DNA from: Pseudomonadota bacterium
Lineage (GTDB): Bacteria > Myxococcota_A > UBA796 > SXON01
Length of the DNA stretch: 32,049 nucleotides
NCBI GenBank assembly: GCA_005778355.1
Contig: SXON01000149.1
Span: 1-32,049 of the forward strand
Direction: 5' to 3'
The notes beneath the pieces are model-generated. The model was not told where the DNA came from and made no database searches. It was given only the letters and a program-made list of their open reading frames with translations. The position numbers were made by a program, and so were the translations under genes. This document shows, piece by piece, positions 23,871-29,981 of the stretch. Each line of letters begins with the position of its first letter. Position 1 is the stretch's first letter.

Positions 23871-24167
23871 CTACGGGGCGCCGGCCGGGAAGCGGTACAC
23901 GGTGCTGTTCTCGGGGACGAGCAAGAGCTCCTCCGCGGCGGCACGCCGCTGGGTGGCGTCGTCGTCACGCAGTCGCGAAACTTCACGCGCCAGCGTCGCG
24001 TTTTGTTCGCTGATCACCGCGAGGCGGCGCTCAACCTTAGACAGGTCGGACTCGAGCTCGCGATGCCGCAGTAGGCCGTTCTCGCCCCACACCGCGAGCG
24101 CCAGGATGGTGATCACCCCCGTCGCGGGGAGCACGATCCACAGGACCCGGGAGACAAGTCGATCCAT
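23871..24167 (-). CDS. ftsB: FtsB/DivIC-like septum formation initiator
   Basis: A 98-residue bitopic protein with one membrane helix (about 8-28), a coiled coil (about 33-75) and a C-terminal AAEELLLVPENSTVYRF stretch matching the FtsB/DivIC family end. FtsB forms a divisome complex with FtsL and FtsQ. The coordinates fit the usual ~100-residue size. It lies 37 bp upstream of the molybdenum hydroxylase gene on the same strand and 54 bp from the divergent metallopeptidase gene. No other division gene is near. Confidence 0.8.
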   Translation of the reverse strand: MDRLVSRVLWIVLPATGVITILALAVWGENGLLRHRELESDLSKVERRLAVISEQNATLAREVSRLRDDDATQRRAAAEELLLVPENSTVYRFPAGAP

Positions 24168-24181
24168 CTTGACGTGTAAAG

Positions 24182-24211
24182 AGTATCACGCGACAGCGGC
24201 ACGAGCTACAA
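24182..24211 (-). promoter_or_regulatory. Possible sigma-70 promoter for the ftsB-like gene
   Basis: On the minus strand TTGTAG (24206-24211) and GATACT (24182-24187) are separated by 18 bp and end 14 bases before the ftsB ATG at 24167. Both hexamers are reasonable but imperfect, and the leader would be very short. Confidence 0.3.
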
Positions 24212-24221
24212 CCCGAAAACA

Positions 24222-25283
24222 ATGTCGCCACGCGCGCGCCGACTAGGGCTCTTGCTCACCGGGGGGCTCGCCGCCATCGCCCTGCTCCCGAGCTGTGGCG
24301 CCCGGTACGTGGCCGTGAGCGCGGTGTACCAGGCGGAGATGCTGGCCCGTCGCGAGTCGGTCGACGAGTTGCTCGCGACCGGCACGCTCTCCGCGGGCGA
24401 GGAGCAGCGCCTGCGGCTCTTCCAAGAGGTCAAGGCTTTCGGTCACGACCTCGGCCTGTCGGCGACCGACAACTACAGCGGCTATTCGCGCACCTGGACG
24501 CGCACCATCTGGAACGTGTCCGCTTGTCCCCCGCTTTCTTTCGAGCCCCGCACCTGGTGGTTCCCGATCGTCGGCACCGTCCCCTACCTCGGCTACTTCA
24601 GCACGGAGGAGGCCCACACCGCCCGCGTGAAGCTGGAGAACGAGGGCTACGAGGTGCACATGCGCGTGGTCAACGCGTACAGCACCCTCGGCTGGTTCAG
24701 AGATCCCATCCTACCGGCGATGATGACTTGGACCGAGCCGCAGGTCGCCGAGACGGTGCTCCACGAGCTGGCGCACGCCACGCTGTGGATCCCGGGGAGC
24801 GTGGCCTTCAACGAGAGCTTCGCCAACGTGGTGGGGCAGGCGGCGGGAGACCGTTTCTTGGTTCACAAGTACGGTCGCGACAGCAAACAGGTTGCCGACG
24901 CGCTGGAGGCCGACGCCGACTGGCTCGTCTTCCGTGACATCCTCCAGGGCCTCTACACCGAGCTCGACGCGGTCTACACCGGCAACCAGCCCGAGCCCGA
25001 GAAGGCGCGTCGTAAGGACGAACTATACGACTCCCTCGACGATCGTGTCCTTGCCAGCGCCATACGCAACAAGCCGCGCTACCTCCAGGTCGTCCGCACG
25101 CAGACCTGGAACAACCCGCGCCTGATGCAATTCCGAACCTACAACACGGGCGAAGCTGAATTCACGGCGCTGATGGCGCGTTGTGAGGGCGACATCCCCA
25201 CCTTCATCACGCGGGTCCGCGAGCTCACTCGGGGCCAGGCCGACCCCTTCGCGGCCCTGCGAGCCGCCGTCGCGGTTCCTTGA
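24222..25283 (+). CDS. Lipoprotein zinc metallopeptidase (putative aminopeptidase, PF10023-like)
   Basis: A 353-residue lipoprotein with a twin-Arg-containing N-terminus, a hydrophobic segment and lipobox LLPSC (Cys25). The zinc site is HELAH (H181, E182, H185) with a likely third ligand Glu198 in FNESFAN. The spacing and the surrounding LGYFSTEEAH and DSLDDR blocks resemble the family annotated as putative aminopeptidase; biochemical activity of that family is poorly known. It probably acts on the periplasmic face of a membrane. The ATG at 24222 is close to the divergent ftsB-like gene. It is followed by a 227-bp gap before the sigma-factor start. Confidence 0.85.
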   Translation: MSPRARRLGLLLTGGLAAIALLPSCGARYVAVSAVYQAEMLARRESVDELLATGTLSAGEEQRLRLFQEVKAFGHDLGLSATDNYSGYSRTWTRTIWNVSACPPLSFEPRTWWFPIVGTVPYLGYFSTEEAHTARVKLENEGYEVHMRVVNAYSTLGWFRDPILPAMMTWTEPQVAETVLHELAHATLWIPGSVAFNESFANVVGQAAGDRFLVHKYGRDSKQVADALEADADWLVFRDILQGLYTELDAVYTGNQPEPEKARRKDELYDSLDDRVLASAIRNKPRYLQVVRTQTWNNPRLMQFRTYNTGEAEFTALMARCEGDIPTFITRVRELTRGQADPFAALRAAVAVP

Positions 25284-25323
25284 CGCCCGTACAAGAATTT
25301 TGACATCGCCAGGAATCGCGACA

Positions 25324-25339
25324 CCACCGCCACGGGTGG
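25324..25339. promoter_or_regulatory. Inverted repeat upstream of the sigma-factor promoter
   Basis: CCACC (25324-25328) and GGTGG (25335-25339) form a short inverted repeat about 115-130 bp before the sigma-54 element. That is the distance at which enhancer-binding proteins usually bind, so it is a candidate activator site. It could equally be a weak end signal for the metallopeptidase transcript. Confidence 0.2.
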
Positions 25340-25451
25340 GGGGGACGAAAAAATCCTCAAGTGGGGTCTAAAGGGAGCCGATGAACGAATCAGCCGCTCT
25401 TTTCCCTCCCCTCCCACCGCCGGTGACGAACGATGACTCTCCCCCTCTTCG

Positions 25452-25469
25452 TTGGCACGCGCTTTGCTT
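25452..25469 (+). promoter_or_regulatory. Sigma-54 (-24/-12) promoter for the sigma-70 family gene
   Basis: TTGGCACGCGCTTTGCTT matches the sigma-54 consensus TGGCACG-N4-TTGCW at every defined position. GG (25454-25455) and GC (25466-25467) are separated by exactly ten bases. Transcription should start near 25480, about 30 bases before the ATG at 25511, leaving room for the GGAGGA ribosome-binding site. Confidence 0.8.
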
Positions 25470-25510
25470 CCTTCCGTGACGCGCCCCTTCGGCGCCACGG
25501 AGGAACGTCC

Positions 25511-26389
25511 ATGGGCTTCGCGTCCCCTTCTCTTCGGCAGGCTCCCATCGGGGAAGGCAACGTACTTCTCAACAAGTACCTCAAGCGTATGGGCGAGATC
25601 CCCTTGCTCACCCGCGATGACGAGGTCGAGGTGGCCCGGCGCATCGACGCGGGCGGCCCCGACTCCGAGCTGGCGAAGGCCGAGCTCGTCAACGCGAATC
25701 TCCGCCTCGTGGTGAGCATCGCAAAGCAGTACACTTACCGCGGCATTCCGCTGTCCGACCTCATCCAGGAAGGCAACATCGGACTGATGAAGGCCACGGA
25801 GAAGTTCGACCACACGCGCGGCTTCAAGTTCAGCACCTACGCCTCGTGGTGGATCCGCCAGAGCATCATCCGCGCGGTCGAGAGCCAGTGCCGCACCATC
25901 CGCATCCCCATCTACAAGCTCGAGGTGGTGAACAAGGTGCACCAGCTCCAGAAGGAGATGTTCCAGCAGATGGGTCGCGAGCCGTCGATGGACGAGATCG
26001 CGATGAAGCTCAACATCGACGTCGACAAGCTCGAGGCGCTGATGAAGCTCACGCGCGAGCCGGTGTCACTCGACGCCCCAGTCAACGAGGACAGCGACTC
26101 GACGGTCGGCGAGTTCGTCGAGAACCCCAACGCCGAGTTGCCCAGCGCCGCCATCGAGGACGCCGCGCTGCGCGAGGAGATCGAGGAGGTGCTGGCCACC
26201 CTCTCGCCGCGCGAGGAGAAGGTGGTGCGCATGCGCTACGGCATCGGCGAGCCGATGTGCTACTCGCTGGAAGAGATCGGCGCCCAGTTCTGCCTCACCC
26301 GCGAGCGCCTCCGCCAGATCGAGATCAAGGCGCTGCGCAAGCTGCGCACCTCGCGCCGTCGCAAGAACCTCGAGAGCTTCGTCGACTAG
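25511..26389 (+). CDS. Sigma-70 family RNA polymerase sigma factor (RpoD/RpoS-like, no region 1.1)
   Basis: A 292-residue sigma factor with regions 1.2 (about 20-44), 2 (about 55-130, including DLIQEGNIGLMKA, FKFSTYASWWIRQ and AIxRAVESQ-type promoter-melting sequence), 3 (about 140-200) and 4 (about 225-285, with SLEEIGAQFCLTRERLRQIE as helix-turn-helix). The ending LESFVD is RpoD-like, but at 292 residues and without region 1.1 it looks like a group 2 or alternative factor. The ATG at 25511 has GGAGGA seven bases upstream and lies just downstream of a consensus sigma-54 promoter. An in-frame start at 25433 would precede that promoter and is rejected. Confidence 0.92.
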   Translation: MGFASPSLRQAPIGEGNVLLNKYLKRMGEIPLLTRDDEVEVARRIDAGGPDSELAKAELVNANLRLVVSIAKQYTYRGIPLSDLIQEGNIGLMKATEKFDHTRGFKFSTYASWWIRQSIIRAVESQCRTIRIPIYKLEVVNKVHQLQKEMFQQMGREPSMDEIAMKLNIDVDKLEALMKLTREPVSLDAPVNEDSDSTVGEFVENPNAELPSAAIEDAALREEIEEVLATLSPREEKVVRMRYGIGEPMCYSLEEIGAQFCLTRERLRQIEIKALRKLRTSRRRKNLESFVD

Positions 26390-26678
26390 CGGCACGCGAG
26401 CTCGGCACCTCGGGACGGTCTCGGCCAGCCCTATGTCGCGACACGTGGATCCCCGACCTTCAGGCGATCCGGTGCCCGGAAACTCTACTTTGCCTCCGGC
26501 AGCGGGTCCTGCCACCCCTGGCGTCCCCATCGGCTGCGCTGCGCTCCGCGATGGGGCGCGCCAGGGGCGTCACCCGCCTCCCCAACTTGGGTCCGGGCAC
26601 CTCGATCGCGTCGGCTCGACCCCGCTGCCACCGGGCTAGCCGCGACCTCGACCCCCGCTGTCGCGGCGACGGTGGCGA
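26390..26678. other. Intergenic region between convergent genes
   Basis: This 289-bp gap separates the sigma-factor stop from the AgmX/PglI lipoprotein stop. I see no credible gene in it. It contains one GTCGCGAC palindrome (26435-26442), a long imperfect hairpin (26515-26567) and a short GTCGC-G-GCGAC palindrome near 26660-26670. Confidence 0.7.
26515..26567. terminator. Long hairpin between convergent genes
   Basis: CCCCTGGCG-t-CCCCATCG pairs with CGATGGGG-cg-CGCCAGGGG, giving about 17 base pairs around a loop of roughly 16 bases. It lies between two converging genes, so it could end both transcripts. There is no U-tract on either strand. A dispersed REP-like element is the alternative. 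Confidence 0.45.
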
Positions 26679-27173
26679 CTACCAGACGACGACCACCCCC
26701 GGGGGGATCGGGGCGCGCGGGTCACCCGAGGGATCGAGCTCGTTCTCGGGGAGCAGGCCGTACCTGGATTTGAGCGCGCGCGACACCTCGGGAGGGGTGC
26801 GGTCGGTGATGAGCACGAAGGGGTAGCGCACCGAGAGCTCGTCGGCGCGAGTCGGGAACTGCACCCGTCGAACGGCGTCGGCCACGCAGGTGGCGGCCTC
26901 GTCGTCGCCCAGGGTGGCGAAGGCCGGGACGCTGGCGGTCACGAGGCCAGCGGTGCCGACGGTGAATTCCACCACGACCTCGCCGTGTGCGCCTGGTGCC
27001 CGAGCGAGGAGTGACTCGAAGCAGGGACGAATGGGCGCCGTCGCGACGGCAGCGGTGATCGCCTGGCGATCCGCCGAAGCCACCTCGCTGGTCTGCATCT
27101 CGACCACCGTGGCCACGCCCTTCGGCGGCTCGGGCGGGATCTCCTTGGGCGCGCAGGCCAGGAGCCAGATCAT
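26679..27173 (-). CDS. Lipoprotein with AgmX/PglI C-terminal (TonB-like) domain
   Basis: A 164-residue protein starting MIWLLACAPK, a very short lipoprotein-type signal with Cys7. The body has the AgmX/PglI C-terminal pattern: C-F-x2-L, then GEVVVEFTVGTAGLV, a central TAxxDDEAATCVADAVRRVQFP stretch and a final acidic/Pro-rich tail. In myxobacteria this domain occurs in gliding and envelope proteins. I chose the ATG at 27173, which overlaps the amidase stop (ATGA), so the two genes are coupled. The signal is shorter than usual; a start farther upstream at 27245 would run inside the amidase gene's C-terminal coding region. Confidence 0.75.
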   Translation of the reverse strand: MIWLLACAPKEIPPEPPKGVATVVEMQTSEVASADRQAITAAVATAPIRPCFESLLARAPGAHGEVVVEFTVGTAGLVTASVPAFATLGDDEAATCVADAVRRVQFPTRADELSVRYPFVLITDRTPPEVSRALKSRYGLLPENELDPSGDPRAPIPPGVVVVW

Positions 27174-28720
27174 CGACGGCGGCGAACCAGCAGCAACGTC
27201 GCCGCGAGCGAGGCCGCTCCGGCGACGCTCCCAGCGTTCGAGCACCCGCAGCCCGCTTCGACCTCATCCATCATCACCGGCTTGCCCGGGGTGAGTAGGT
27301 CGTCGGCGCTGCCGTCGTCGTCGCCCGGTCCCTCGGTGTCGGCGGCACTGTCGCCGTCCGGCGCGCCGGTGTCGGTGGGCACGTCGGTGTCGGTGTCGTC
27401 GGTGTCGTCGTCGCCGGGGAAGAGCGCGATCGAGCACCAGTCCTGCGACGACGACAACGCCGAGGCGCAGGTGCCCTCGAGGTAACCGTCGATGTCGGCG
27501 TGGATTGTGTAGTTGCCGTAGGGCAGGCCCGGGAACTCGTAGAACCCGGAGGCGTCGACGGTGGTCGTGTCGCCCGTCTCGGCGATCCACACCGTGGCGC
27601 CCACGAGATTGCCGCTCTCGTTGTAGATGTCGCTGTCGCGGACGAAGCCGACGATCTCGCCCGTGGGGTCGCTCGTTTCCCCGCCCACCAACGACATGTA
27701 GTAGTCCCAGTCCCAGCAGTCGCCGGGATCGGTGTGATGACCGGAGCCGCCGTAGCCAGAGCCGTCGGGATCGGGCACCTCGTTGTGACCGATGATGTGC
27801 GAGCGATCGAGCGGAACCCCCTGTCGCGAGGCGATGTCGGCGGTGAGCGCGGCCGACTCCCGGTACATGGCGTCGGTGTAGTAGGAGCAGTCGTCGACGT
27901 AGCCCTCGTGCTCGATGCCCACGCTGCGCAGGTTGTAGTCCCAGTTGCCCGCGTGCCAGCCCACGTCGGCCTCCCATACCATCTGGGTGATCGCGCCGTC
28001 GGAGGAGCGCACCACGTAGTGGGCGCTGGCGCCCGCGTCGCAGTTCTGGAACCACGAGTAACAACCAGAGTAGCTGCCCTGGACGGTGTGGATGATCACC
28101 ATGTCGATGTCGCCCGAGCCGCGGCTGTAGTCGCTGTAGTTGCACGAGGCCGCCGCCACGAACTGGTCGCCCACGGAGCTGTCGCCGCTGGCCGGCGGCG
28201 GTGCGCTGCGCTCCGGGTTGACGAGCTGCGGCTCCACCACGATCTCGCCCATAGGCGTGTCAGCCACGAAGCCGTCCTGGAGCAGCTCGTAGACGTACTT
28301 GACGTACATGGCCTGGTGACCAGGTTCCTCGCGACCCGAGAACGCCGACACCGCGCTCTGCCAGGCGTCTAGGTCGGTGCGCGAGGGCAGCTCGCCGCCG
28401 TTGTGTCCCCGGGCGTAGTCGGCGAGGAGCGCGGCTGCGCCTCGTACCTGGAGAGGCCAGGACCGCGCCACGAGGTTGGGATTGGTCTCGATGAGGGCGG
28501 AGGCCACCTCGAGCGAGGGACCGCCTGTCTCGTCGGCCTCCATGAAGTCAAACATCCCCTGCCCGCCCCAGGTCGACGCCGCGACCGGGTTGAGGTGCGA
28601 GGCTTCCCAGCCGATCGCGAAGAGCACCTCCACCGGCACCTCGTGCTCGGCGGCGGCAAGCTGAAACTCGCGTTCCAGGGGTCCAGGAGCAGCGGCGAAA
28701 GCGAGCGAGGCAAGGATCAC
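27170..28720 (-). CDS. Secreted N-acetylmuramoyl-L-alanine amidase with MYXO-CTERM anchor
   Basis: A 516-residue modular protein. A short signal peptide (GTG start, about 1-11) leads to a helical lysozyme/transglycosylase-like region (about 15-150). The amidase_2/PGRP domain (about 190-345) carries zinc-ligand candidates His211 and His329 (HTDPGDC) and a SVGIEHEGY stretch. A carboxypeptidase-regulatory-like beta domain (about 352-415) and an Asp/Thr-rich linker (about 435-475) follow. The C-terminus is GCGCSNAG (C491, C493), a hydrophobic helix and RRRR, the MYXO-CTERM form that is cleaved and anchored by myxosortase. It should cut peptidoglycan between muramic acid and the stem peptide at the cell surface. 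It overlaps the AgmX/PglI gene at ATGA. Confidence 0.9.
   Translation of the reverse strand: MILASLAFAAAPGPLEREFQLAAAEHEVPVEVLFAIGWEASHLNPVAASTWGGQGMFDFMEADETGGPSLEVASALIETNPNLVARSWPLQVRGAAALLADYARGHNGGELPSRTDLDAWQSAVSAFSGREEPGHQAMYVKYVYELLQDGFVADTPMGEIVVEPQLVNPERSAPPPASGDSSVGDQFVAAASCNYSDYSRGSGDIDMVIIHTVQGSYSGCYSWFQNCDAGASAHYVVRSSDGAITQMVWEADVGWHAGNWDYNLRSVGIEHEGYVDDCSYYTDAMYRESAALTADIASRQGVPLDRSHIIGHNEVPDPDGSGYGGSGHHTDPGDCWDWDYYMSLVGGETSDPTGEIVGFVRDSDIYNESGNLVGATVWIAETGDTTTVDASGFYEFPGLPYGNYTIHADIDGYLEGTCASALSSSQDWCSIALFPGDDDTDDTDTDVPTDTGAPDGDSAADTEGPGDDDGSADDLLTPGKPVMMDEVEAGCGCSNAGSVAGAASLAATLLLVRRRR
27345..27418 (-). repeat. Low-complexity GTC/GGT-rich tract coding for an Asp/Thr linker
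   Basis: A run of short near-repeats of GTCGGT and GTCGTC encodes the Asp/Thr/Gly-rich linker before the MYXO-CTERM tail of the amidase. Replication slippage could vary the linker length. Confidence 0.6.
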
Positions 28721-28774
28721 GCGGGCTCCGTGGAGGGCCGCGGGTTTATCACGAATGCGGGCGATCCGCGCGGC

Positions 28775-29905
28775 TCACCAGGGGGCGATGTCGCTCCAGG
28801 TCCAGGCGATGACCACCTCGGGAACACCGTCGAGGTTGATGTCGTCGGCCTGCTCGGCCAGGAGCACGCCATCGTCGTACGTGAAGGTGGTGTAGGCGGT
28901 GAGGTCGCCCGATGCACCCACACACCGGTAGGCCGCCACCCGGTCGCACTCGTTCCACACGTGCGTGCAGGTCTCGTCCACGAGACCATCGGCCATGCCG
29001 AAGCGATCGAGGTCGCCATCGCGGGACACCGTCGCTAGGCGGCCACGCTCGTCGTGGGTGAGCGACCAGATCGTCGTGGGGATGCCGTCGCAGCCACCCG
29101 CCTGGTCGCCCCAGGTTTGATCGTCGATGCGGCCCACGAGCCGCCCCTCGGCGTCGAAGTCCAGGCGGCCACAATCGTCCAGGACGCCCTCGTACACGGC
29201 GCTCCGCCCATCGACGGACCAGGTGTAGTACGTGGCGGTCACGTGGCCGGTCGACGGGGTCGGGACGCCCACGACGATGGCGGGCTCCTCCGGAACCTGG
29301 AAATGGTCGATGTAGTGCGAGGTGCCGCATGAACCCGAGTGGGTGTCGCCCACCTCGTGGACCAGCCGACCGGACACGTCGTAGTGGTAGCTCAAGGTGC
29401 TCCCACCGGTCCACCCCCCCTTGTAGAAGCACGAACGCTCCTCACTTACAATGAGATCGCCCTCCCGAGCCAGCGTGAACTCGGAAGGCTCATCCCACTC
29501 GTACTGGTCGTCCGAGAGTCGGTAGCTGCTCAGGCGTCCCTCGGCATCGAAGACCCACTGCGCGTAGGAATACACACCCCAGTAGACCACCGGGTGACCG
29601 TAGGCGTCGAAGCTCCACTCCGGCCATGCGTCGGGCTCCGCCGACGAGAACCCCCACAGCACCTCCACGCTGACCCTGGAGGGGTCGTAGGGCGCCGACT
29701 CGAAGGTGGTGGACGTGCACGTGTCGGGGAAGACCGGGGGCACCCACGTCGCGGCCCCCGTGTCACCGGTGTCGCCGGTGTCACCCGACGAGGCGCCGTC
29801 GACTTCGCTCGCCGGGGAGCCGGGCGAGTCGCCGCGCCTGGCACCCGCGCCCGAGCACCCGAGCAGGTTCGCGGCGAATGGCATCAGGACGGCGAGGCAC
29901 CACAT
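28775..29905 (-). CDS. Lipoprotein with YD-like repeats
   Basis: A 376-residue lipoprotein with lipobox LLGC (Cys17) and a Ser/Gly/Asp/Thr linker containing GDTGDTGDTG (about 41-50). The extracellular body has repeated strands such as FDAEGRL, YDVSGRL, FDAEGRLVG and DERGRLATV, reminiscent of RHS/YD repeats but degenerate and few. Paired cysteines suggest disulfides. It has no recognisable catalytic motif. It may be a surface or outer-membrane protein. It is 54 bp upstream of the amidase gene on the same strand and 76 bp from the divergent gcvP. Confidence 0.75.
   Translation of the reverse strand: MWCLAVLMPFAANLLGCSGAGARRGDSPGSPASEVDGASSGDTGDTGDTGAATWVPPVFPDTCTSTTFESAPYDPSRVSVEVLWGFSSAEPDAWPEWSFDAYGHPVVYWGVYSYAQWVFDAEGRLSSYRLSDDQYEWDEPSEFTLAREGDLIVSEERSCFYKGGWTGGSTLSYHYDVSGRLVHEVGDTHSGSCGTSHYIDHFQVPEEPAIVVGVPTPSTGHVTATYYTWSVDGRSAVYEGVLDDCGRLDFDAEGRLVGRIDDQTWGDQAGGCDGIPTTIWSLTHDERGRLATVSRDGDLDRFGMADGLVDETCTHVWNECDRVAAYRCVGASGDLTAYTTFTYDDGVLLAEQADDINLDGVPEVVIAWTWSDIAPW
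29758..29787 (-). repeat. Three-unit 9-bp tandem repeat coding for GDTGDTGDT
   Basis: Near-identical 9-bp units of the form GTGTCRCCG code on the minus strand for the repeated Gly-Asp-Thr linker just after the lipidated N-terminus of the YD-like lipoprotein. Confidence 0.6.
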
Positions 29906-29981
29906 CCGAGTTCTCTATCCGCACGGGGCGGCCCCGCCGACCGGGCGGGGTTAGACCGCGCGGCCTCGCCCGGGTGCCCTC

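Noticed and set aside
25300..25305. TTGACA as a sigma-70 -35 element upstream of the sigma gene
   Set aside because: No acceptable -10 hexamer lies 16-19 bp downstream, whereas the sigma-54 element is complete.
25433..25511. Upstream start for the sigma-factor gene, 26 codons longer
   Set aside because: It precedes the sigma-54 promoter, lacks a ribosome-binding site as good as GGAGGA, and adds no conserved sequence.
29906..29981. Glycine riboswitch before gcvP
   Set aside because: The 76-bp gap is too short for a glycine aptamer, and no matching conserved core was seen.
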